A stretch of 64,000 bases of DNA, from the NCBI RefSeq assembly GCF_019654975.1, contig NZ_BPEW01000005.1:124001-188000 (forward strand), read 5' to 3'. Positions 22,373-31,171 of this stretch are shown in pieces. The notes beneath the pieces were generated by a model. The model saw only the letters and a program-made list of their open reading frames with translations, was not told the origin of the DNA and did no database searches. The stretch comes from Shewanella sp. c952. Its GTDB lineage: Bacteria > Pseudomonadota > Gammaproteobacteria > Enterobacterales > Shewanellaceae. A program made the position numbers and the translations under genes. The stretch's first letter is position 1. Every line of letters starts with the position of its first letter.

Positions 22373-22804
22373 TTAGATATCAAGAACTTGAGGTTGTTGT
22401 GCAGCGTGGTTATGCTCTGTACCAGCGTAAACTTTAAGCTTACGGAACATGGCACGGCCCAAAGGACCTTTAGGTAGCATACCCTTAACTGCTTTCTCAA
22501 TAATCATTTCAGGCTTATGATCTTGCAGCTTCTCAAAAGTAATCTGCTTAATGCCACCGATGAAACCAGAGTGTGAATAGTAAACTTTGCCTTTAGCTTT
22601 GTTACCAGTCACTGTAACTTTCTCAGCGTTAATAACGATGATGTAGTCACCAGTATCTACATGAGGCGTATACTCTGGCTTATGCTTACCGCGTAGGCGA
22701 GTAGCAATTTCAGTAGCGATACGACCCAAAGTTTTACCTTCGGCGTCAACGACGAACCAGTCACGAGTGACTGTTTCTGGTGTAGCAGTAAAAGTAGTCT
22801 TCAT
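22373..22804 (-). CDS. rplM: 50S ribosomal protein L13
   Basis: 143-residue large-subunit protein. Signatures: [38 protein letters not shown] and [17 protein letters not shown]. First gene of the L13-S9 operon; L13 represses its own operon in E. coli, and a roughly 145-nt leader with a hairpin is present here. Confidence 0.98.
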   Translation of the reverse strand: MKTTFTATPETVTRDWFVVDAEGKTLGRIATEIATRLRGKHKPEYTPHVDTGDYIIVINAEKVTVTGNKAKGKVYYSHSGFIGGIKQITFEKLQDHKPEMIIEKAVKGMLPKGPLGRAMFRKLKVYAGTEHNHAAQQPQVLDI

Positions 22805-22958
22805 TTACAAAAACCCAATGTTAAAATTCTGTCTCACATGCTAATGCCACTATTGGCAAAAACACAAAAAATGCCTTTCCCCGCCCCTTCGAGCAAAGAA
22901 TTAGGCTTTACAACTTCCACCTAGAGTGGTGGATAACGAGGGCAGGTGGCGGATTATA
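22805..22958 (-). promoter_or_regulatory. rplM promoter and long leader
   Basis: On the minus strand a perfect TATAAT lies at 22953-22958, with no strong -35 box at 17 nt. About 145 nt of leader follow, with a hairpin whose arms are CCACC and GGTGG around 22919-22935, before the rplM start. Long leaders upstream of rplM allow autoregulation by L13 in E. coli; equivalence here is inferred. The remaining 22959-23143 holds only the zapE 3' end spacer. Confidence 0.55.
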
Positions 22959-23143
22959 GACAAAGATGAGTTAAAAATCACCTAATTTTTAGATAAATTG
23001 CTATCTCTTTTTAAAAAATTCATCTATCGAACTCTACCCGCTAGCATCAAACTGTTTACTGACACCAACTAAAGAGCTGTTCAAGGCAGTAGCGGCACTT
23101 TAATTAACGCGCCAACTATCTACCTATTTGATGTCACTCTGAC

Positions 23144-24262
23144 TTATGGCAGATGTTCCAACGCCAAATAATCATGGGATTGCATTTCCGTTAATCTTGA
23201 GCGGCAGCGCCTAAATTCAAAATTTAGTAAACCCTCGGTATAAATATCTTCCAGCGATACCGCTGAGGAAATAATGAGCTTAACGTTACGCTCATAAAAC
23301 TCGTCAACCATCGCCAAAAATCGCCTTGCGATATCGTCGCCAGTCAAATGCTCGCCCATCTGCTCAACATTACTCAGCAGCACTGTATGGTAAAGTCTTG
23401 CAACCTCCATATAGTCTCGCTGGCTGCGTGGGCCGTCACATAAGGCTCTAAAATCAATCAGCAATACACCTTGAGCTTGCTGGCGAATATCAATAGTGCG
23501 TCCATCTATAATGAGTCCCAAAGTTGATACTTCTGACTCTGGCGCGAGTTTAGCAAAATACTCTTGTAGGTTTTGCTCAGCCTTTTCATCAAGAGGCGAA
23601 TGGTAGATCTCAGCTTGCTCAAGTGTTCTAAGTCGGTAATCTACACCAGAATCAACGTTCAAAATTTCACAATGCTTATTAATCGCGGCGATAGCAGGAA
23701 GGAAACGCGCACGTTGTAAGCCGTTACGGTATAACTCATCGGGAATGATATTAGAGGTTGCGACCAAAGCCACACCTTCAGCAAACAGAGATTCAAACAG
23801 CGTGCCTAACAGCATCGCATCTGTAATATCAGATACAAAAAACTCATCAAAGCAGATCACCTGATACTGAGTCGCCATTTTTTTAGCTATCGTCACCAAT
23901 GGATCTCGTTGTCCTTGTAACTGGGCTAAATCGATATGAAGTTGGTGCATGAAGCGGTGGAAGTGTGCTCGCAGCTTCTTATCACCTGGCAGTGCATCAA
24001 AGAAGGTATCCATGAGGTAGGTCTTACCGCGTCCAACCCCGCCCCACAAATATAGCCCTTGAACACTTGGTGTAGATTTTTTGCCGAAAAGAGAAAACAG
24101 CTTATTGCTGCTGCGGCCTTGAGAATTGAGTGCAATAAGATCGTCATACACGCGTTGCAGCTGCTTAACGGCTTGCTCTTGTGCTGCATCGTGGGAAAAG
24201 TCATCTCGAGTTAGATCTTGCTGATAATGCTGCCAAGGCGTTAAATGCGACACGTAAATCAT
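23144..24262 (-). CDS. zapE: Cell division protein ZapE (AFG1-type ATPase)
   Basis: 372-residue P-loop ATPase that acts on FtsZ rings during division, especially under stress or low oxygen. Walker A GGVGRGKT is in LYLWGGVGRGKTYLMD (about 72-87), Walker B is VICFDEFFVSDI, then the family motif TSNIIPDELYRNGLQRARF and the C-terminal SRLTEMQSHDYL. Located between rplM and zapG-degQ-degS, as in other gammaproteobacteria. Divergent from zapG with about 150 nt between. Confidence 0.95.
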   Translation of the reverse strand: MIYVSHLTPWQHYQQDLTRDDFSHDAAQEQAVKQLQRVYDDLIALNSQGRSSNKLFSLFGKKSTPSVQGLYLWGGVGRGKTYLMDTFFDALPGDKKLRAHFHRFMHQLHIDLAQLQGQRDPLVTIAKKMATQYQVICFDEFFVSDITDAMLLGTLFESLFAEGVALVATSNIIPDELYRNGLQRARFLPAIAAINKHCEILNVDSGVDYRLRTLEQAEIYHSPLDEKAEQNLQEYFAKLAPESEVSTLGLIIDGRTIDIRQQAQGVLLIDFRALCDGPRSQRDYMEVARLYHTVLLSNVEQMGEHLTGDDIARRFLAMVDEFYERNVKLIISSAVSLEDIYTEGLLNFEFRRCRSRLTEMQSHDYLALEHLP

Positions 24263-24414
24263 TCTCTATAAGTAGGGGACAAACACAAATCAGCCATTTT
24301 AGGCTGTTTGACGATTAATTTTAATTAAACTCTGCAGTAAATAGTACCACGCTGGAATGCTGCAATGTATATTTGGCTGCATCTCTCTTATTAAAAGTCG
24401 TTATTGGAGTCACT

Positions 24415-24765
24415 ATGGAATGGGCATTAACTTTTGCAGCCTTTGTTATTGGTAGCGTTTTTGGCTATGTGGGGCATAGCGTTTTATCTAGGAATAGCAA
24501 AGACAAGAGTCAAAATAAGCAATTAGAGCAAACACAATTAGAGTTAAGCCAGTACAAGCAAGAGGTGTCAGATCACTGCGATGAACACGACAAACAGTTG
24601 GCAGAATTGACGAGTCTTATCACTAAAGTAAACCAAAAATGGAATACATCAGCCAGCACATTGACCTCGACAGCCGCCGATACAGCAACGTCTGAGCCAA
24701 AGCTTATCGATAACCACAGCGCATCAATAGATAGTGCCTATACTAAGAAAGCCCCATCAATCTGA
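24415..24765 (+). CDS. zapG: YhcB/ZapG family inner-membrane protein (DUF1043)
   Basis: 116-residue protein with one N-terminal transmembrane helix (WALTFAAFVIGSVFGYVG, about 2-20) and a long charged coiled coil (about 25-90), then a Ser/Thr-rich tail. The family links envelope growth and division. ATG 24415 chosen because GGAG lies about 7 nt upstream and MEWALTF matches the family start; a longer in-frame start at 24373 would place extra residues before the helix. Upstream of degQ as in E. coli. Confidence 0.88.
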   Translation: MEWALTFAAFVIGSVFGYVGHSVLSRNSKDKSQNKQLEQTQLELSQYKQEVSDHCDEHDKQLAELTSLITKVNQKWNTSASTLTSTAADTATSEPKLIDNHSASIDSAYTKKAPSI

Positions 24766-24813
24766 ATAAATAAGAATATTGTATCGCTGAATTAACCTTT
24801 GTTAATGATTGAT

Positions 24814-24841
24814 GAACTTTTTGATACTCGCTTGAGTCCGA
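24814..24841 (+). promoter_or_regulatory. Candidate sigma-E promoter of degQ
   Basis: GAACTT (24814-24819), 16-nt spacer, GTCCGA (24836-24841), resembling the RpoE consensus GGAACTT-N15/16-GTCNNA; about 110 nt before the degQ start. Sigma-E controls degP in E. coli, and the sensor protease DegS is the next gene. The first G of GGAACTT is T here, so the match is good but incomplete. Confidence 0.42.
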
Positions 24842-24953
24842 CTCAATAACAATGATGTGATTTTATGAAATGCATGGCAGCTGCCTTCATATCGGAAACA
24901 TATTTACAGAACCATGCAGACATTAGTTTTGACGAAATTGGAGCAACGTATAA

Positions 24954-26309
24954 ATGAAGACTAAATTATCCTTACTTTCAGCAGCCCTTTTAGGCGCAAC
25001 ATTAACGCTCGCCCCTATTGTATCTCAAGCGGCGATTCCATTAGCCGTTGGTGGTGAAACAGTTCCAAGCTTAGCACCTATGCTACAAAAAACGACGCCT
25101 GCTGTGGTTGCGGTTGCGGTTTCAGGCACACATGTTTCTAAACAAAAGGTTCCCGATGCATTTCGCTACTTCTTTGGCCCTAATGCACCAAGGGAGCAAG
25201 TGCAGGAACGTCCGTTTAAAGGGCTAGGGTCAGGGGTAATTATCGATGCTAAAGAGGGTTATATCGTTACCAATAACCATGTCATTGAGGGGGCAGACGA
25301 AATTCTTATTGGCTTACATGACGGCCGTGAAGTCGAAGCTAAGCTGATCGGTACCGATGCTGAATCTGATATCGCTTTGTTGCAAGTTAAAGCTAAAAAC
25401 CTCACCGCCCTCAAACGTGCGGATTCAGATAAATTACAGGTTGGCGATTTTGCCGTGGCTATCGGTAATCCCTTTGGACTTGGACAAACGGTGACTTCAG
25501 GCATTGTCAGCGCTATGGGTCGTAGTGGTCTTGGCATTGAGATGTTAGAGAACTTCATTCAAACCGACGCAGCCATAAACAGTGGTAACTCAGGTGGCGC
25601 TTTGGTGAACCTCAACGGCGAGCTTATCGGGATCAATACTGCGATTGTCGCACCCGGAGGTGGTAACGTCGGTATTGGCTTTGCTATACCAGCCAATATG
25701 GTTAGCAACTTAGTGGAACAGATCATTGAACATGGCGAAGTTCGCCGCGGAGTGCTCGGGGTATTGGGTCAAGACCTAACCAGCGAACTTGCTAAGGGCT
25801 TTGGCATCGAAACGCAACATGGCGGCTTTATCAATGAAGTGATGCCTGACAGCGCAGCAGATAAAGCAGGGATTAAGGTCGGCGACATTATTGTTAGCGT
25901 CAATGGTCGTAAGATTAAGAGCTTCCAAGAGCTTCGTGCAAAAGTAGCCACAATGGGAGCGGGCAGTAAAGTTGAGTTTGGCCTTATTCGTGACGGCGAT
26001 GAAGAAACGGTTACAGCGGTACTTGGCGAATCAACTCAAACGGCAGAAGCTGCAGCTGGCGCTGTACACCCGATGCTTCAAGGGGCTAAGCTTGAAAATT
26101 CAAACGGTTCCGGTGTTAGCATTACTGACGTAGCTCAAGGTTCACCTGCCGCCGCAAGTGGCCTAATAAAGGGTGATGTGATTGTCGGTGTTAATCGCAG
26201 TAAAGTGAAAAATCTTAAGTCATTGAAGTCAGTGCTTGAAGATCAAAAGGGTTCTGTCGCGCTAAAAATTCAGCGAGATAATACCAGTATATATTTGATC
26301 CTTCGCTAA
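24954..26309 (+). CDS. degQ: Periplasmic serine protease/chaperone DegQ (DegP/HtrA family)
   Basis: 451-residue HtrA protein that degrades or refolds damaged periplasmic proteins. Signal peptide cleaved after SQA-AI (residue 26). Trypsin-like domain with triad His109 (TNNHV), Asp139 (ESDIAL) and Ser213 (GNSGGAL). Two PDZ domains follow (about 255-350 and 365-450), the second being shorter. The LA loop (DAFRYFFGPNAPREQ) is short, as in DegQ rather than DegP. Followed by its own terminator, then degS. A sigma-E-like promoter lies upstream. Confidence 0.95.
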   Translation: MKTKLSLLSAALLGATLTLAPIVSQAAIPLAVGGETVPSLAPMLQKTTPAVVAVAVSGTHVSKQKVPDAFRYFFGPNAPREQVQERPFKGLGSGVIIDAKEGYIVTNNHVIEGADEILIGLHDGREVEAKLIGTDAESDIALLQVKAKNLTALKRADSDKLQVGDFAVAIGNPFGLGQTVTSGIVSAMGRSGLGIEMLENFIQTDAAINSGNSGGALVNLNGELIGINTAIVAPGGGNVGIGFAIPANMVSNLVEQIIEHGEVRRGVLGVLGQDLTSELAKGFGIETQHGGFINEVMPDSAADKAGIKVGDIIVSVNGRKIKSFQELRAKVATMGAGSKVEFGLIRDGDEETVTAVLGESTQTAEAAAGAVHPMLQGAKLENSNGSGVSITDVAQGSPAAASGLIKGDVIVGVNRSKVKNLKSLKSVLEDQKGSVALKIQRDNTSIYLILR

Positions 26310-26324
26310 CGGATTCCCTTAGAG

Positions 26325-26353
26325 AAATAGCCGAGTGAATCACTCGGCTATTT
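26325..26353 (+). terminator. Hairpin terminator between degQ and degS
   Basis: Near-perfect palindrome: arms AAATAGCCGAGTGA (26325-26338) and TCACTCGGCTATTT (26340-26353), followed by CTGTTT. Termination may be partial; degS starts about 80 nt later. Confidence 0.75.
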
Positions 26354-26433
26354 CTGTTTACCTAAGGCTTTCGTACTGCGTGTTAGCTTCAAACATGTTA
26401 ATCTAACTCACCTTTTCAGTATTACTCCCAGAC

Positions 26434-27516
26434 ATGATGATTAAAGACACTCTTATATATGTCAGTAAAGCCATAGCGTTTGGCCTTATCATGGCTGCAG
26501 TTATCATTATTGTGATGCCTTTAATTACCGGGCAAAGCCTCACTAATGGTTTATTCAATCGCGCGGTAACCAGTAGCAACGAACTCTCTTTTGCGACGGC
26601 TGTGCGCAGAGCTGCTCCCGCTGTCGTTAATATTTACAGTCTCAGCATAGATCAAAAAAAACCGCTTAAACCTAGTTCACTGCAAGGGCTCGGATCAGGC
26701 GTGATAATGAGTAAAGAGGGCTACATACTCACTAACTACCATGTCATAAAACAAGCCGATGAAATTGTTGTTGCCTTGCAAGATGGCAGGAAGTTCACCT
26801 CAGAAGTTGTCGGCAGCGATCCAGAAACCGATTTAGCAGTATTGAAAATCGAAGGTGACAACTTACCTTTAGTACCGCTAGAGCTCGACGTACCCGCTAG
26901 AGTCGGTGACGTTGTACTCGCGATTGGTAACCCTTACAACTTAGGCCAAACGATTACCCAAGGTATTATTAGTGCAACGGGTCGAAATGGACTGAGTTCT
27001 GGCTATCTCGATTTTCTACAGACTGATGCCGCGATTAACGCAGGTAACTCAGGCGGTGCGCTTATTGATACTACCGGGCAACTTGTTGGGATCAATACAG
27101 CAGCTTTTCAGATAGGTAATGAAAGTGGCACCCATGGTATTAGTTTCGCAATTCCCATTAAACTTGCCCACAGCATCATGAGCAAACTTATCCAAGATGG
27201 TCGCGTTATTCGTGGTGCTTTGGGAATTGGCGGGGAAGCAGTTGGCCCTGTTATGGCGCAGATCCTCAACATTCCTGATCTTACAGGGGTACTGATCACC
27301 AGTATCGACCCAGTAGGACCAGCAGCAAGAGCAAAGCTCAAAAAGCGTGATGTTATTACTCACTATGAAGGTGAAGCAATACCCGGTGTAGCGATGTTGA
27401 TGGACAGAATTGCAGAAACCCCACCAGGCAAAGAGGTCAAGCTGACCATTATTCGTGAAGGAAAATCTTACGAAGTACCTGTGACTATCGATGAAAAGCC
27501 GGTTCACTATAATTAG
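26434..27516 (+). CDS. degS: Membrane-anchored site-1 protease DegS
   Basis: 360-residue protease that starts the sigma-E cascade by cutting the anti-sigma factor RseA when unfolded outer-membrane proteins bind its PDZ. One N-terminal transmembrane anchor (about 13-32), a trypsin-like domain with His103, Asp133 and Ser206 (GNSGGAL), and a single PDZ domain (about 255-355), the layout that separates DegS from DegQ. Two ATGs are adjacent at the start; either is possible. Confidence 0.95.
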   Translation: MMIKDTLIYVSKAIAFGLIMAAVIIIVMPLITGQSLTNGLFNRAVTSSNELSFATAVRRAAPAVVNIYSLSIDQKKPLKPSSLQGLGSGVIMSKEGYILTNYHVIKQADEIVVALQDGRKFTSEVVGSDPETDLAVLKIEGDNLPLVPLELDVPARVGDVVLAIGNPYNLGQTITQGIISATGRNGLSSGYLDFLQTDAAINAGNSGGALIDTTGQLVGINTAAFQIGNESGTHGISFAIPIKLAHSIMSKLIQDGRVIRGALGIGGEAVGPVMAQILNIPDLTGVLITSIDPVGPAARAKLKKRDVITHYEGEAIPGVAMLMDRIAETPPGKEVKLTIIREGKSYEVPVTIDEKPVHYN

Positions 27517-27546
27517 CAGCGAAATGCACTGCGTATAATCCAAGAG

Positions 27547-27572
27547 AAGCCTGCAGCTAGCAGGCTTTTTTT
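27547..27572 (+). terminator. Terminator after degS
   Basis: AAGCCTGC / GCAGGCTT arms (27547-27554, 27560-27567), 5-nt loop, seven T. Confidence 0.9.
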
Positions 27573-27653
27573 ATGCCAGCACCAAACGCTTTACAACATG
27601 CTCTTAAGCCTATGCTCATATCTATGTGGGCAATGAGCAACACAATAACCAAC

Positions 27654-27975
27654 TAATACCAATCAAGATAAAGGTTTGATCGTTCAACGAGAGTTTAGCG
27701 GTTTTGAGGTAAGGTCATTAATTACTCCTCGGTAACTGCTTCTGGGTTACTGTCGATAATCGCTCCTGCATTATTCTAGCTTCGAGCACTTGCTCTCGTA
27801 CCTCCGATACCAGACCTCCAAAGAGGGAGTTAATGTCTGATTTTGTATGGAACATATAGTCGTACATTAATGACATTCACAGCATCTGAGCTCGAGGGAT
27901 GGAGGGTATGTCTTAAGCATGTCAGGACCATGCTTGACCTACAGCGAATCATGAGTGAAGAGCATAACTATTCTG
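27654..27975. repeat. Intergenic repeat element, copy B (truncated, inverted)
   Basis: Starts TAATACCAATCAAGATAAAG, the terminal sequence of the family, and reads as the reverse complement of copies C/D (GGTAAGGTCATTAA, CATATAGTCGTACATTAATG, GGGATGGAGGG, TTAAGCATGTCAGGA). It also carries a middle module (about 27760-27850) found in copy A but not C. The far inverted end is missing; similarity fades near 27975, inside the last codons of the small minus-strand gene. Confidence 0.7.
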
Positions 27976-28147
27976 CTTTGTTTGCAGAAGGCGAGTCTAT
28001 CCGCAATAAACCAAACCAGAAGGCTGATTCAAATATTACCCCTAGTACCATTAAACCTGTTGCCTCAGAGGTAAACCCTACCCCATAACAGCCTAATGCT
28101 AAGATAATCAATACTGTAAGTAGACTCACTCGTTGCCATAACTTCAT
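27968..28147 (-). CDS. Small two-helix membrane protein, unknown function
   Basis: 59-residue protein not matching any family I know. It has two hydrophobic helices (about 8-24, LLTVLIILALGCYGVGF, and 31-48, LMVLGVIFESAFWFGLL) and a short polar tail DSPSANKAE. Start ATG 28147 is preceded by AAGGAG with 7-8 nt spacing, a strong ribosome site, which supports a real gene although it is short. A plus-strand frame overlapping it is less credible. Its stop codon lies in the terminal part of repeat copy B, so the repeat may have truncated or re-ended it. The 280 bases upstream to the cytochrome gene hold only a terminator and its promoter area. Confidence 0.6.
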   Translation of the reverse strand: MKLWQRVSLLTVLIILALGCYGVGFTSEATGLMVLGVIFESAFWFGLLRIDSPSANKAE

Positions 28148-28365
28148 CTATACAACTCCTTTTGATAAACAACTTTCGCGCAATATAGCGCAGCTGCTTT
28201 GCCTTAAATAGGCTCTCGATGAACTTTCGGTTTTACCTGTAATTAATACCATATAGGTAAGGCTTAAACTCGTTAACTAACAATAACAAAACTAACCACT
28301 AGCACACGGCCTCATACATTAAGCTTTGTTTAACTAATAGGCCATATACAAGAATTTAAGGCAAT

Positions 28366-28397
28366 AAAAAGCCGCCCTCGTGATGAAAGGGCGGCTT
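28366..28397 (-). terminator. Terminator of the octaheme cytochrome gene
   Basis: Minus-strand AAGCCGCCC / GGGCGGCTT hairpin (28389-28397 with 28369-28377) and T run, about 30 bases past the stop. Confidence 0.9.
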
Positions 28398-28428
28398 GCT
28401 TGCAGGGCCTAAATGATGAGTTTAGGTT

Positions 28429-30339
28429 TTACTTATGCATTTTACCGTCATAGTTTTTTAATACACTTTCGGCTTTCTTTTGGTCCATGGTGTGACATTC
28501 ACCACATGCAAACCCTTCTTGTAGGTAGGGGTTCATAAAGGTGTCTTTCGCTTCACTATCTTGCAACTGACCTTTGTCATTGAATAGGTCAATTCTGAAA
28601 GTATGAATTCGAATATCACCCACTTTATTGCCTTTATCATTTGTCATTGTGGTTGCATTCTTGACCACATCAGGCATATGACAGGCTTTACACTCGTAGC
28701 CAGCATGCAATGAAATCGCACCATCCTTAAATTCACGCTTTTTCATGATGCTATTTGCATCGTCTGAGATATGACAAGTACTACATGCTTTGATTGCACC
28801 ATCATGTACAGCTTCGTCTTGATGAAGCGCAGACTTATGCGGCTCATGACATGAGCTACAAGTCATACCAGCTAGGTATTTCTTACCCATGATTTCACCA
28901 GAATCCGGGTCAATCGCCATAAATTCATCATGACCTTGGTGGTGACGCGGCATGCCACTTCTTACTGCAATACGCGCTCCATATTCTGGCCCTTCAGGGA
29001 AGGCTTCATTAAACTTGGTAACATAGCCGTTACGCACGTTACGGTCACCGTCACGAGTATGGCATTCAGCACAATGCATCGCCTCACCATAACCCATAGT
29101 TTCACTCTGCAAGTCGGCAGTTAAGCGCGGCGTCGCCTTTCTAACGATATCATCTTTACTCCTACTTAACGCATGAGCAGCACCTGCACCATGGCAAGAT
29201 TCACACTGTACGCCAGCTGCGATAAAGGTACCGTGAACGCCTGGTAAGTCATCTTGCTTTTGTGGATGGAATTCTTCAGATGTAGGCTTCCAACCTGTTG
29301 TATGGCAGTTACCACAGTTATACGGTTTATCTACTGTGCCACCATTATAATTAGCCATGATTTGGTCATCGAGCCCAAGTTCTTCAGCATGGATATTAAA
29401 CTGCGCTTCAGCGCCAGTGACAATATAGCCATCTTTATCTAACCAACGGAATTTCCAGCCAAAGCCACCTGAAGTATAACTGACATCGGCATAACTGTTA
29501 GGCTTACCAAGTGAGTTGTCTGTACCTTCTGTAGAAGCCTGTAAATAACCTAACGCTTTATCGACACTGCTATAAGGGAAGGTTGGCGCTTCATCATTGG
29601 CAATCTTACTGATCTTGAAGTTATGGCCGTGTTCTTGATGGCCAGCAGCATCTCTAGAGTGACACATCAAACATGTTGCGCTGCCCACAAATATTTTTTC
29701 ATTGGCTGTAATGTTAATCGTGCCGTTGACTTCATCTGTACCGTCAGACACAACATAAGAGAGAACTGCATCACCGACATGATCTTCAGGGTCGTACTGA
29801 ATGCGATTATCAGCAAGCATTGTTGCTTTACCGTTATCAGCCGAAACGCTAACTATGCTCAACACATCAGCTTCATCAACATCGGTAACATGCAACATAG
29901 GGTTGATGTTTAACACTTGGTTAGCATCTGTTGTGCGTGAGCTAATTTCAACAACCGGTGGAGTATTGCCAGAATCATCAGCAGTAACTGTTACAATAAC
30001 TTTAGCTGTTGCCTCGGCTGTACCATCAGAAATGGTATAATTAAAGGTAACGACTCCAGCTTCGTTACCCGCAGTAAAGTCAACTTTTCCATTGTTAATT
30101 TTAGCACTACTGGAATCCACTGACACAATAGAAAGTGCGTCACCATCAGCGTCTGTATCATTAGCTAAGACATCGATTGTAATAGTCTTTGTTGCCATCA
30201 CGTTAGCGGCATCATCAACTGCCACTGGCGGGGTATTATCTACTGGGGGAGTGGTATCATCGTTATCGCTACCACAAGCAACCAACATGGTGATCATACT
30301 GGCGAGTAATAGTTTTTTACATGGAATTTGTGCGTTCAT
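28429..30339 (-). CDS. Octaheme c-type cytochrome lipoprotein with cadherin-like domains
   Basis: 636-residue protein. Lipobox LVAC (MITMLVAC, Cys about residue 22) gives a lipid-anchored mature end, then a Pro/Asp-rich linker, two Ig/cadherin-like modules (about 35-120 PPVAVDD...VTVT and 125-215 NTPPVVE...ITAN), and a C-terminal haem domain. Eight CXXCH sites are visible: CLMCH, CGNCH, CESCH, CAECH, CSSCH, CSTCH, CKACH, CGECH. Start ATG 30339 chosen for its GAGG site (8-nt spacing) and the lipoprotein signal; upstream in-frame codons would precede it implausibly. Probably on the outer membrane, taking part in electron transfer, but substrate is unknown. The order of domains differs from MtrC/OmcA. 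The adjacent two-component system may control it. Confidence 0.88.
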   Translation of the reverse strand: MNAQIPCKKLLLASMITMLVACGSDNDDTTPPVDNTPPVAVDDAANVMATKTITIDVLANDTDADGDALSIVSVDSSSAKINNGKVDFTAGNEAGVVTFNYTISDGTAEATAKVIVTVTADDSGNTPPVVEISSRTTDANQVLNINPMLHVTDVDEADVLSIVSVSADNGKATMLADNRIQYDPEDHVGDAVLSYVVSDGTDEVNGTINITANEKIFVGSATCLMCHSRDAAGHQEHGHNFKISKIANDEAPTFPYSSVDKALGYLQASTEGTDNSLGKPNSYADVSYTSGGFGWKFRWLDKDGYIVTGAEAQFNIHAEELGLDDQIMANYNGGTVDKPYNCGNCHTTGWKPTSEEFHPQKQDDLPGVHGTFIAAGVQCESCHGAGAAHALSRSKDDIVRKATPRLTADLQSETMGYGEAMHCAECHTRDGDRNVRNGYVTKFNEAFPEGPEYGARIAVRSGMPRHHQGHDEFMAIDPDSGEIMGKKYLAGMTCSSCHEPHKSALHQDEAVHDGAIKACSTCHISDDANSIMKKREFKDGAISLHAGYECKACHMPDVVKNATTMTNDKGNKVGDIRIHTFRIDLFNDKGQLQDSEAKDTFMNPYLQEGFACGECHTMDQKKAESVLKNYDGKMHK

Positions 30340-30532
30340 AAGTTCATCCTCAACATTGCTCATATTCATATCGCCAACGTTGCAGGGAATGGCGATTGAT
30401 ATGTCTCTATGGACATGCAACAAGTATTGAAGAGTTACCACTAAAGAGATAGATGACTAGAGTTCACTAAAACTGACAACTTGTGAACTATAGTTATCAA
30501 CAATCTCTTAACTCATTATTTATTAAATATTT

Positions 30533-31171
30533 TTAATGTTCCGATAAGTTGTAATGCTGTAAAACAAATTGACCTGTATTTGTCAAAATGTAGATCTTCT
30601 TCTCATTTTGCATAACCAAACCGGCTTTCTTTAATTGGCGCAAATGAAAATTGAACTTGGTATGGTCCTCTATTTCAACTAAACGACATAGATCCATAAA
30701 CTTAAGCTCCCTATGTATCGCCAAAACTTTTAGCGACTTCCTTCTATAGGGATTAGCCAATGCGCTGTAGACCAGATCAGGATCCAGATCAGCACGATTT
30801 TTTAACAGCTGCTTTTCAGCTAAACTGCGCCGAATCGTTACAATTAGCTCCTGACTCTTAAAAGGTTTTGTTATTACACTGTCTGCGCCTTTTTTCATCG
30901 CATCGACAGCGGTATCAACTGTGGCGTAGGCAGTAATAATAATGACCGCAATAAAGGGTTGGTTCTGTCGCAGATTTGATATTGCTTCAACACCGGTCAT
31001 CCCCGACATCAATAGATCCATCAGCGCGATGTCGAAGTGATGCTTCTCACTTAGCTCTATCGCACTTTCTGCACTATAGACCGCAGTAACTTCGAAGCCC
31101 TCTAATTCGAGAATTTCAACCATATTGCGGCTTAATTCAATATCATCTTCAGCCAGTAATATAGAGATCAT
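30533..31171 (-). CDS. Response regulator with ArsR-like winged-helix output
   Basis: 212-residue regulator. Receiver domain (1-120) with acidic pair in LLAEDD (9-10), phospho-acceptor Asp52 (ALMDLL), conserved Thr/Ala region ITAYAT, and Lys in ITKPFK. The C-terminal part (about 140-210; LANPYRRKSLKVLAIHRELK, HTKFNFHLRQLKKAGLV) is an ArsR/DUF-type winged helix, not OmpR, LuxR or Fis type, which is unusual for bacterial response regulators. Start ATG 31171 overlaps the kinase stop as TAATG, indicating coupling. Genes regulated are unknown; the cytochrome lies about 190 nt downstream. Confidence 0.88.
   Translation of the reverse strand: MISILLAEDDIELSRNMVEILELEGFEVTAVYSAESAIELSEKHHFDIALMDLLMSGMTGVEAISNLRQNQPFIAVIIITAYATVDTAVDAMKKGADSVITKPFKSQELIVTIRRSLAEKQLLKNRADLDPDLVYSALANPYRRKSLKVLAIHRELKFMDLCRLVEIEDHTKFNFHLRQLKKAGLVMQNEKKIYILTNTGQFVLQHYNLSEH

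Noticed and set aside
27049..27543. 164-codon minus-strand frame opposite degS
   Set aside because: Antisense shadow of a well-conserved protease gene.
27843..28088. 81-codon plus-strand frame over repeat copy B
   Set aside because: Its first half is repeat sequence and its second half is antisense to the small membrane protein, which has a better ribosome site and protein-like composition.
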